A stretch of 6,120 nt of DNA, from the NCBI GenBank assembly GCA_021850345.1, contig JAJZMN010000196.1, forward strand, positions 1-6,120. The letters run 5' to 3'. Positions within the stretch are counted from its first letter, which is position 1. Each line of letters starts with the position of its first letter. The translations under genes and the position numbers were made by a program. Under the pieces are notes generated by a model, which saw nothing but the letters and a program-made list of their open reading frames with translations, was not told the origin of the DNA and did not search any database. This stretch comes from Actinomycetes bacterium (GTDB taxonomy: Bacteria; Actinomycetota; Acidimicrobiia; Acidimicrobiales; RAAP-2). Of this stretch, positions 1 through 5,794 are shown one piece after another.

Positions 1-177
1 AACATCGGGCCGGGCACCCCGGGTGCGGCCAGGTACGGCGAATCGGCTGGCGTCGTATCGCCCACACTGCCCGTACCGGCGACCTTGCAGGGGTTCGCGC
101 TCGGCGGGGACCAGGTGCCTCGCGGCGCCGTGCCCGCAAGGCTGCCGTCGCTCATCGCTGAGAAGGGAGTGCCCACC
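1..177 (+). other. Upstream stretch, open and coding-like in frame 1, gene not identified
   Basis: No recognisable gene can be named here. Reading frame 1, the frame of the small gene that follows, has no stop from base 1 onward and about 83% G/C at third codon positions (49 of 59 codons). Frame 3 closes with a TGA at 159-161 and has only about 65%. Frame 1 would encode a Pro/Ala/Gly-rich segment with no motif I know. There are two readings. Either the small gene is the end of a longer protein that begins outside the window, or this is the tail of a preceding gene ending at TGA 161, just ahead of the Shine-Dalgarno of the next gene. The frame-3 peptide is very Arg-rich, which argues against it being real. 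No promoter-like or terminator-like element is evident. Confidence 0.35.
165..169 (+). promoter_or_regulatory. Ribosome binding site of the small gene
   Basis: GGGAG lies inside a longer purine run (161-169), with 8 bases between it and the ATG at 178. It is a strong Shine-Dalgarno at good spacing. It is the main reason for starting the small protein at 178 even though the frame stays open upstream. Confidence 0.6.
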
Positions 178-336
178 ATGGCATCGCGCGCCCATGACCC
201 CACCCCGCCGACGGTCTCCCCCTCGAGCGCGCCGGGCGCCGCCGAGGTGCTCGAGTGGATCATCGACGAGGTCGAGCAGCGCGTGCTGGCGGAGCTCGAA
301 CGACGGGGACGTCGGCACGTCCCGGAGGTCTTCTGA
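178..336 (+). CDS. Small helical eCIS-operon protein, function unknown
   Basis: This encodes a 52-residue protein with no signal peptide or membrane segment. Residues 1-20 are Pro/Ser/Thr/Ala-rich and probably disordered. Residues 21-44 form a clear amphipathic, charged helix (LEWIIDEVEQRVLAELERRG). The protein ends in a short basic stretch and a Val-Phe terminus. I do not recognise the family with certainty. Tiny helical proteins of about 50-60 residues are common next to the LysM-adaptor gene in eCIS clusters, so a small structural or assembly role is plausible but inferred. Its TGA overlaps the ATG of the LysM gene (TGATG), so translation of the two is probably coupled. The start was chosen for the GGGAG site 8 bases upstream. 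The same frame is open back to the window edge, so a longer protein cannot be excluded. Confidence 0.65.
   Translation: MASRAHDPTPPTVSPSSAPGAAEVLEWIIDEVEQRVLAELERRGRRHVPEVF
324..328 (+). promoter_or_regulatory. Ribosome binding site of the LysM adaptor gene
   Basis: GGAGG, a full consensus Shine-Dalgarno, sits inside the last codons of the small gene, 7 bases before the ATG at 336. It selects this ATG over an in-frame ATG at 255, which lies inside the upstream gene. Confidence 0.75.
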
Positions 337-992
337 TGGCGTCGAGCACAACCAAGGCCTTCTTGAAGACCGAGAAGGGCACAACGATCCCCTGTCTCTT
401 CAACCCGTCCGAGCTCGTCCTGGCTCAGGCGAACGGCTGGGCTGCGGACGCCGTGCCCGGCAGAGGGGTACCGACGCTGCGCTACACCGGGGCAGGCTCT
501 GGCATCCTCCGCCTCACCTTGTTCTTCGACACCACCGACACGGGCAAACCGGTGACCACATACACCGCGAAGCTCGTGGGCCTCATGGAGGTCACAACGC
601 AGCTGCCGGGGACGTCGCAGACAACCAACAACGCGAGACCGCCGTGGGTGGAGTTCCACTGGGGCACATTCCACTCCTTCAAGGCGGTCATCTCTTCCCT
701 CGACCTCTCCTTCGAGTACTTCAGCCGGACGGGCACCCCGCTCAGGGCGCGCGCCGGCGTGGTGCTGACCCAGTACCAAGAGACAACGGCCTTCGGCCCG
801 CAGAACCCGACCTCGGGCACCCCGCGTCCCCACCGGGTGCACCGGGTACAGCCGGGTGAGACCCTCGATCGCATCGCGGCCGTGCACTTCGGTGACGCCA
901 CGCGCTGGCGCGCCATCGCCCAGGCCAACGGCATCACCGATCCGCTCGCACTCCGCCCCGGCACCCTTCTCGCCATCCCGGGGGCGACGTGA
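336..992 (+). CDS. CIS tube-type/LysM spike-adaptor protein (Afp7/Cis7-like)
   Basis: This is a 218-residue structural protein expected to join the central spike to the inner tube at the baseplate hub. Residues 1-160 match the eCIS tube N-terminal type: an FNPSEL motif at 22-27, LTLFFDTT at 60-67, PPWVEFHWG at 102-110 and GTPLRARA at 133-140. Residues 161-168 are a short Pro/His/Arg linker. A LysM domain follows at about 167-215, with VQPGETLDRIA near its start, the Trp-Arg-x-Ile-Ala-x-x-Asn-Gly-Ile core at 191-200 and LRPGTLLAIP at its end. In phage tails and eCIS this LysM binds baseplate hub proteins rather than acting on peptidoglycan. The length is usual for Afp7/gp53-like proteins. The start overlaps the preceding stop and the stop overlaps the VgrG-like start. 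Seven of its 32 threonines use ACA, unlike the baseplate genes downstream. Confidence 0.93.
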   Translation: MASSTTKAFLKTEKGTTIPCLFNPSELVLAQANGWAADAVPGRGVPTLRYTGAGSGILRLTLFFDTTDTGKPVTTYTAKLVGLMEVTTQLPGTSQTTNNARPPWVEFHWGTFHSFKAVISSLDLSFEYFSRTGTPLRARAGVVLTQYQETTAFGPQNPTSGTPRPHRVHRVQPGETLDRIAAVHFGDATRWRAIAQANGITDPLALRPGTLLAIPGAT

Positions 993-2770
993 TGGCGACA
1001 GCCGTCGTGCTCTCTCCAAAGGTGCAGGTTGCCGGAAGCCCGCTCGCTGCGGTCTGGCAGCGTGCCCTGTTGGAGCTGCGCGTCGAGCGCGCGCTGAACG
1101 TGCCGGCGCGCGCGACGCTGCGCTTCGTGGATCCGGGGTACGGGCTCCTCGAGTCCAAGGCGGTCGCGATCGGCACACCGGTCGAGATCGCGGACCCCGG
1201 CGGTTCGACCGCGCTCCTCGCCGGCGTCGTCACCGGCATCGGGTGCGAGCAGCGCGAGGGGGAGCAACCAGAGACCGTGGTGGTGGTGCACGACGCGAGC
1301 TATCAGCTCGGTCTCACCTCGTGCGTGAAGACGAGAACGCAGGTGACCGTCGCCACAGTGGTCTCCACACTGTGCAATCCGGCGAAGCTCGGGGTGACAA
1401 CGGGCGCCTCCGCGAGCAGCGCCACACTGCCCTACCTGCTCCAGGTCGACACGAACCTGGGCATGATCGGGGAGCTGGCCCTGCGCACCGGCGCCGACTG
1501 GTGGGTCACAGGTACGACCTTGTACTTCGGGACGCCCGCGGAGCTCTCGAGCGCGCGCACCACGGTCTCGCTCACCTTGGGGGACGGGCTCCGCTCCTTC
1601 TCGGGCCGTGCCGTGGCGGCACCGGCGAGCGTGACGGTCACGGGATGGAACGTCGACCAGCAGGAGACGGTGACAAGCCAGTCGACGTCGGCGACGACCG
1701 GGATACTGCCGACATCGACACTCGAAGGGCTCGTGACGAGCGCTGGGACCTTCGTGACTGCCGCCGTGGCGGCGCGCAGCGCGACAGAGGCGCGCGCGAT
1801 CAGCCAGTCCCTCTTCGACCTTCGCGCCGGTGCGGCGGTCGAGGCGACGGGCGTGGCGGACGGTGACGGGACGCTCAGGCCCGGGGGCTTCGTGACCGTC
1901 GCCGGCGCCGGTCCGCTGAGCGGCACCTATCCGCTGAGCGCGGTCGAGCACGTCTACCGCCCACGTCGCGGCTTCGTCACGCGGTTTCGCAGTGGCGACC
2001 GCCGCCCCGACGGGATCGTGGCTGGGACCTCGCGCCAGGCGTCGCCGGGGTTCGGGGGGTCGTCGATCGTGGGCCACGACGGGGTCACCTCGGGGATCGT
2101 CACGAACGTGAACGACCCGACAACACGGGGGCGCGTGAAGGTCCGCTTCCCGGGCATGAGCCAGACACAGGAGAGCTCGTGGGCCAGGATCGTCGCCGTC
2201 GGTGGAGGCGCCAGCCGCGGGAACGTGTTCATCCCCGAGGTGAACGACGAGGTGCTCGTCGCCTTCGAAGACGGCGACACGCGCACGCCCGTGGTCTTGG
2301 GCGGCCTCTACGGCTCGCGCTCGGGGATCCCGGCGCCCACAGTCAAGACAGGCAAGGTGCAAAAGCGCGAGCTGGTCTCGCGTCTCGGCCACGTCATCCG
2401 TTTCCTCGACGGGACATCCACAGCGACCAAGGCGATCGAGCTCCAGCTCGCCGACGGCCAGCTCGTCCACTTCGGATCGGACAAGACGACCGTGACAGTC
2501 AAATCGGGCAAGGAGCTGAGCATCACCGTGGGCTCCACCGCCATCACGGTCGCCCAGAGCACCGGGGCGGTCACCATCAAGGCGGCGACAATCCAGCTCC
2601 AGGCGACGACCCAGCTCAAGCTCACAGCGCCCACGGTGTCTGTGAACGCGAACACGGCGCTCACATTGAAAGGCGCGGCCGTCTCGGTGACAGGGAGCGG
2701 TGCGGTCCAGGTGAAGGCAAGCGCGGCAGTCGGCATCACCGGGATGCCGGTGTCCATAAACGGCGGATGA
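992..2770 (+). CDS. VgrG-like spike protein, gpD + gp5 type (Afp8/Cis8-like)
   Basis: This 592-residue protein is predicted to trimerise into the membrane-piercing spike at the tip of the inner tube. Residues 1 to about 335 resemble the phage late control D (gp27-like) hub domain; the segment VDTNLGMIGELALRTGADWW (152-171) is typical. Residues 368-447 are the gp5/Phage_base_V OB fold: GIVTNVNDPTTRGRVKVRFP, then WARIVAVGGGASRGNVFIPE, then DEVLVAFEDGD and PVVLGGLYG. From about 500 the chain alternates short Val/Thr/Ile/Ala strands to the end, the pattern of a triple beta-helix needle. It ends Gly-Gly with no fused effector, lysozyme or PAAR domain. The ATG at 992 overlaps the previous TGA (TGATG); a GTG one codon earlier (989) is an equally frame-compatible start. 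ACA encodes 23 of its 72 threonines. Size and architecture are normal for an eCIS spike rather than a T6SS effector-VgrG. Confidence 0.95.
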   Translation: MATAVVLSPKVQVAGSPLAAVWQRALLELRVERALNVPARATLRFVDPGYGLLESKAVAIGTPVEIADPGGSTALLAGVVTGIGCEQREGEQPETVVVVHDASYQLGLTSCVKTRTQVTVATVVSTLCNPAKLGVTTGASASSATLPYLLQVDTNLGMIGELALRTGADWWVTGTTLYFGTPAELSSARTTVSLTLGDGLRSFSGRAVAAPASVTVTGWNVDQQETVTSQSTSATTGILPTSTLEGLVTSAGTFVTAAVAARSATEARAISQSLFDLRAGAAVEATGVADGDGTLRPGGFVTVAGAGPLSGTYPLSAVEHVYRPRRGFVTRFRSGDRRPDGIVAGTSRQASPGFGGSSIVGHDGVTSGIVTNVNDPTTRGRVKVRFPGMSQTQESSWARIVAVGGGASRGNVFIPEVNDEVLVAFEDGDTRTPVVLGGLYGSRSGIPAPTVKTGKVQKRELVSRLGHVIRFLDGTSTATKAIELQLADGQLVHFGSDKTTVTVKSGKELSITVGSTAITVAQSTGAVTIKAATIQLQATTQLKLTAPTVSVNANTALTLKGAAVSVTGSGAVQVKASAAVGITGMPVSINGG

Positions 2771-2800
2771 TGGTGGTGCCGCAGAGCTCGCACATCCCCC

Positions 2801-2805
2801 AAGGG
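2801..2805 (+). promoter_or_regulatory. Ribosome binding site deciding the gp25 start
   Basis: AAGGG, within AAGGGCGG, lies 6 bases before the ATG at 2812. The two alternative in-frame ATGs at 2767 and 2770, which overlap the end of the VgrG-like gene, have only a weak CGGCGG in front. This site favours 2812. Confidence 0.6.
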
Positions 2806-2811
2806 CGGCCC

Positions 2812-3255
2812 ATGAGCAACGACCCTTCCTTCGTCGGGCGCGGGATGCGCTTCCCCCTGGCGATCGACGCCAGGGGGAGCTTCGCGACCGCGGACGCAGG
2901 TGAGAGCACCGACAGCGCGATCCGCGTGATCCTGTCGACGGCACCGGGCGAGCGTCTCATGCGCCCGAACTTCGGCTGCGCGATCTGGGACCTGCTCTTC
3001 GAGCCGGTGAACGCCAACACCTTGGGGCTCATGGCCGAGTCCGTTCGCCACGCGCTCGCCCAGTGGGAGCCGCGCGTGGAGGTGCAGCGCGTCGACGTCG
3101 TCCCCGACCCCGTGGACGCGGCGCTGGTGCGTATCCACATCGACTATGTGATGCGCGCGACGAACGACCGGCGCAACCTCGTCTACCCCTTCTACGTGAT
3201 CCCGCGCGAGACCGCAGACGGCGAGGCGCACCGCGCCGGCGACCAGGCCGGCTGA
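2812..3255 (+). CDS. gp25-like baseplate wedge protein (Afp9/Cis9-like)
   Basis: This 147-residue protein is the most conserved wedge component of contractile injection systems (GPW/gp25 family). It sits around the hub, nucleates the first sheath ring and relays the contraction trigger. The sequence shows the family pattern: an N-terminal GRGMRFPLAIDARG (9-22); the signature ILSTAPGERLMRPNFGCAIW at 40-59 followed by DLLFEP; AQWEPRVEVQRV (83-94) with the Glu-Pro-Arg typical of gp25; and a closing strand NLVYPFYVIP (122-131). The length is typical. An in-frame ATG at 2770 overlapping the spike stop (TGATG) would add 14 residues with no family resemblance. I prefer 2812 because of its better Shine-Dalgarno and because family members usually begin close to this point. 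None of its six threonines uses ACA. A perfect hairpin lies in codons 14-23. Confidence 0.93.
   Translation: MSNDPSFVGRGMRFPLAIDARGSFATADAGESTDSAIRVILSTAPGERLMRPNFGCAIWDLLFEPVNANTLGLMAESVRHALAQWEPRVEVQRVDVVPDPVDAALVRIHIDYVMRATNDRRNLVYPFYVIPRETADGEAHRAGDQAG
2852..2878 (+). repeat. Perfect 11-bp inverted repeat (hairpin) inside the gp25 gene
   Basis: TCCCCCTGGCG (2852-2862) and CGCCAGGGGGA (2868-2878) are exact reverse complements around a 5-base loop, ATCGA. A further T-G wobble is possible at 2851/2879. The stem has nine G:C and two A:T pairs and starts 40 bases after the gp25 ATG. No T-run follows, so it is not a classical intrinsic terminator. It encodes FPLAIDARGS, residues that belong to the protein family, so chance cannot be ruled out. 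Confidence 0.8.
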
Positions 3256-3279
3256 GACGCGCACCAACGGAGAACCGAC

Positions 3280-3285
3280 GGAGAG
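3280..3285 (+). promoter_or_regulatory. Ribosome binding site of the gp6-like baseplate gene
   Basis: GGAGAG lies 8 bases before the ATG at 3294 and is a good Shine-Dalgarno. It is the second of two ACGGAGA copies in the 38-base gap; the first, at 3267-3273, is too far from the ATG to serve directly. Confidence 0.7.
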
Positions 3286-3293
3286 AACACCAC

Positions 3294-5243
3294 ATGCCGC
3301 TACCCGCACCAGAGCTCGACGACCGGAACTTCCAAGACATCGTGGACGAGGCCAAGCGCCTCATCCCCCGCTACTGCCCTGAGTGGACGAACCACAACCT
3401 GTCCGATCCCGGCGTCGCGCTGATCGAGCTCTTCGCGTGGATGAGCGAGATGGTGCTCTTTCGCCTGAACCAGGTGCCCGACCGGCTCTACACGAAGTTC
3501 TTGGACCTGATCGGCATCACGCCATTCCCGCCGTCGGTCGCACGCGCGGATCTCACCTTCTGGCTCTCTGCGGCCCAGGACCAGCCGGTGACGGTGCCCG
3601 CCGGCACGAGCGTGTCGACGGCGGGCGACGGGGGCGACGAGCCGGTCGTCTTCAGCACCCTCGAGGATCTCGTGATCGCGCCGCTCACCATGGTCACGGC
3701 CAAGACCGCGACGGCCGATGCGCCCGAGCGCTACCTCGACGTCTGGGACGACCTTCGCTTCGACGGCGGCGAGGTCATGTGCTTCGGGAGCACCCCGCCG
3801 GCGCCGGGCGACGCGTGCTACATCGGATTCGACTCGAGCCTCGCGGGCGCCGTGCTGCGCCTCACCATCTCGGCGCAGATCCAGGGGATCGGCGTCGACC
3901 CGCGCGATCCGCCGCTCAGCTGGGAGGCCTGGACGGGGGAGCAGTGGGCCACCCTGCCGGTGCACGCCGACTCCACGGGGGGACTGAACCGCAATGGCGA
4001 CATCGAGCTTCGCCTGCCGCGCCATGCGGCCCCCCTCACGCTCGGCGGCACTCGGGCGTACTGGCTGCGGGTCCGGCTCCTTGCGCCTCGCCAGGGGCAG
4101 GCCGGCTACCAGGCGTCGCCGCGGCTCGCAAGCCTCGATGCGGCCGTGCTCGGGGGGACTGCTGTTGCCGAGCATGCCGTGGTGGTGGGGCCCGAGCGAC
4201 TCGGGCAGAGCGACGGCAGCCCTGGGCAGGTGTTCACGTTGTCGCACGCACCGGTCCTCGCGCGCCGCGAGGGCGAAGCGATCCGGGTGGTGACCGCGGA
4301 GCGCGCCGAGACCTGGGAGGAGGTGACCGACTTCGCCGCATCCGGGCCGGACGACCGCCACTACGTGATCGACGACGGGTCGGGCGCGGTCCGCTTCGGG
4401 CCGTCGGTGCGCTACCCCGACGGCTCGATCCGCCAGCACGGCGCGATCCCCCCCGACGGTGGGGACATCGTGATCGACCGCTATCGCCAGGGTGGCGGCG
4501 CAGCGGGCAACGTCGGGGCGGGCACGCTCAGCGTCCTGCGCACCACGGTCGCCTATATCGACCGCGTGACCAACCTCGTGCCGGCGGCCGGCGGGGTGGA
4601 CGCCGAGACCCCGCAGAACGCCAAGGTGCGCGGGCCGCTCAGCCTGCGCACGGGCCAACGCGCGGTCACCCCGCGCGACTTCGAGCGCCTCACCTTGGAG
4701 GCGTCGCCCGAGATCGCCCGCGTCAAGTGCCTGCCGCCGCGCGAGGCGGGGGCACCGGTGCGCCTGCTCGTCGTGCCGCGCCTCGCCACGCCGCTCGACG
4801 AGCGCCAGCTCGACGACTTCGCGCTGCGCGACGCGGTGGTCGACGCCGTGACCGAGCACCTCGAGCCGCGCCGGCTGCTCGGGACGACCGTGGAGGTCGG
4901 CACGCCCTACTACCAGGGGATCTCGGTGGCCGCGCTCGTCCAGGCGCTCCCGGGACGTCCGGCGGCGCTCGTGCGCCAGCGGGTCCTCGACCGGCTCTAC
5001 CGATATCTCGATCCCCTCGAGGGCGGGAACGCAGAGGACGGCTGGCCCTTCGACGCGGACCTGAACGCCTCCACGCTCGCAGAGCTCTTCCAGGCGATCG
5101 AGGGCGTCGAGCGTGTCGACGAGGTGCTCTTGTTCGAGTACGACCTGCGCACCGGGGTGCGCCACGGGACCGGTCGCGAGGTCGTCCGCCTCGACCGCGA
5201 GTCGCTCTTCCTCTCCGCTCGCCATCAGGTGGTCGTGCGATGA
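3294..5243 (+). CDS. Putative baseplate assembly protein, gp6/gpJ type (Afp11/Cis11-like)
   Basis: This 649-residue protein forms the main wedge ring of the baseplate and belongs to the 'putative baseplate assembly protein' type (TIGR02243-like, related to T4 gp6 and P2 gpJ). The N-terminal 80 residues carry the family hallmark: LPAPELDDRNFQDIVDEAKR, then PRYCPEWTNHNLSDPG (25-40), LIELFAWMSEMVLFRLNQVP (43-62) and KFLDLIGI. A vPAGTsV motif follows at 101-107. A variable beta-rich middle (about 120-350) contains WEAWTGEQW (210-218). The conserved core then runs from YVIDDGSGAVRFGP (357-370) through YRQGGGAAGNVGAGTLSVLR (397-416), the TNLVPAAGGVDAETPQNAKV region (426-445) and RAVTPRDFERLTLEASPEIA (456-475). 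The C-terminal region contains the usual EDGWPFDADL (581-590). The start has a good Shine-Dalgarno, and the conserved LPAPxLDDR begins right after it. ACA is used for none of about 40 threonines. The stop overlaps the next start (ATGA). Confidence 0.96.
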   Translation: MPLPAPELDDRNFQDIVDEAKRLIPRYCPEWTNHNLSDPGVALIELFAWMSEMVLFRLNQVPDRLYTKFLDLIGITPFPPSVARADLTFWLSAAQDQPVTVPAGTSVSTAGDGGDEPVVFSTLEDLVIAPLTMVTAKTATADAPERYLDVWDDLRFDGGEVMCFGSTPPAPGDACYIGFDSSLAGAVLRLTISAQIQGIGVDPRDPPLSWEAWTGEQWATLPVHADSTGGLNRNGDIELRLPRHAAPLTLGGTRAYWLRVRLLAPRQGQAGYQASPRLASLDAAVLGGTAVAEHAVVVGPERLGQSDGSPGQVFTLSHAPVLARREGEAIRVVTAERAETWEEVTDFAASGPDDRHYVIDDGSGAVRFGPSVRYPDGSIRQHGAIPPDGGDIVIDRYRQGGGAAGNVGAGTLSVLRTTVAYIDRVTNLVPAAGGVDAETPQNAKVRGPLSLRTGQRAVTPRDFERLTLEASPEIARVKCLPPREAGAPVRLLVVPRLATPLDERQLDDFALRDAVVDAVTEHLEPRRLLGTTVEVGTPYYQGISVAALVQALPGRPAALVRQRVLDRLYRYLDPLEGGNAEDGWPFDADLNASTLAELFQAIEGVERVDEVLLFEYDLRTGVRHGTGREVVRLDRESLFLSARHQVVVR

Positions 5244-5794
5244 CGCGTCGAGCCGAGTGGATGCTCTCCCAGCTCCCCATGGGCATGCTGGACGATCCGC
5301 TGTTCGTGCGCTTCGTCTCCATCTTCCAAGACGTCGCGACCTCCTACCTCGAGGGCGCCGACAACATCGAGCATCTGGTGGACCCGACCGTCGCCCCGGT
5401 GCCGGCGCTCTCGTGGCTCGCCTCGTGGTTCGGGGTGACGTGGATCGAGCCCTCCCTGCCCGCCGAGCTCCAGCGCCGCCTGGTACGCGAGTGCGGGCGG
5501 GCCCTCGAATGGCGCGGGACGCGCCGTGGCCTCGAGGTGGTCCTCCAGGCCGTCACCGCTGGGCCGGTCTCGGTCACCGAGAGCGGTGGCGTGCGCAGGG
5601 CCGGCGAGAGGGGTGCGCCGGCGCCCGAACCGGCGGTGCGGATCGAGGTGGCCTCGACCGGATGGATGAGCGACGAGGACTTCATCGAGCTCGTGAGCGA
5701 CGAGGTCCCGGCGAACGTGCACATCGAGATCGTCGTGGCCGGCCGGACGCTGTGGCCGCAGGACGTGCTCGGCAGCGGCGAGGTGCCGGCATGA
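5240..5794 (+). CDS. Phage tail protein I-type baseplate protein (Afp12/Cis12-like)
   Basis: This 184-residue protein matches the phage tail protein I / TIGR02242-like family (P2 gpI, related to T4 gp7). In the baseplate it partners the gp6-like protein to complete the wedge and carries tail-fibre attachments in many systems. Visible family features are the N-terminal LPMGMLDDPLFVRFVSIFQD (12-31), then NIEHLVDPTVAPVPALSWLA (42-61) with SWFGV following, and RRLVRECGRALEWRGTRRGL (79-98), where the Arg-Gly-Thr-Arg is the strongest marker. Residues 112-131 form a charged Gly/Pro/Arg linker before a beta-alpha-beta C-terminal domain (132-168). This is shorter than the multidomain Afp12 and comparable to compact actinobacterial versions. 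The ATG overlaps the preceding TGA (ATGA) with only a weak AGGTGG upstream, so translation probably depends on coupling. Confidence 0.93.
   Translation: MTRRAEWMLSQLPMGMLDDPLFVRFVSIFQDVATSYLEGADNIEHLVDPTVAPVPALSWLASWFGVTWIEPSLPAELQRRLVRECGRALEWRGTRRGLEVVLQAVTAGPVSVTESGGVRRAGERGAPAPEPAVRIEVASTGWMSDEDFIELVSDEVPANVHIEIVVAGRTLWPQDVLGSGEVPA

Noticed and set aside
13..27. Possible hairpin near the left edge (GCAC/GTGC)
   Set aside because: The pairing is only four bases unless an impossibly small loop is assumed. It is expected by chance at this GC content.
23..859. 278-codon + strand frame over the small gene and LysM adaptor
   Set aside because: The product is rich in Arg, Pro, Ser and Cys with no motif, and it overlaps two better-supported genes.
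336..992. LysM protein as a peptidoglycan hydrolase or endolysin
   Set aside because: No catalytic domain accompanies the LysM. The N-terminal part matches the CIS tube-type adaptor, and the position before the spike gene fits the Afp7 role.
2500..2767. Repeat-like Val/Thr/Ala pattern at the spike C-terminus considered as a DNA tandem repeat
   Set aside because: The periodicity is at the protein level (beta-helix strands). The underlying bases do not form a regular direct repeat.
482..2944. 820-codon open frame on the minus strand
   Set aside because: It lies antisense to the LysM, VgrG-like and gp25 genes, all with clear family motifs. Its product is Arg/His/Ala-rich low-complexity sequence with no recognisable domain, the usual result of high GC leaving few stops.
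3300..5225. 641-codon open frame on the minus strand
   Set aside because: It mirrors the gp6-like gene codon for codon, is rich in Arg, Ala, Glu and His, and has no ribosome site or motif. It is an antisense shadow.
3383..5239. Long + strand frame running into the tail-I-like gene from far upstream
   Set aside because: The region before 5240 overlaps the gp6-like gene out of frame and translates to Arg/Ala/Gly-rich noise. The family similarity begins at the ATG at 5240.
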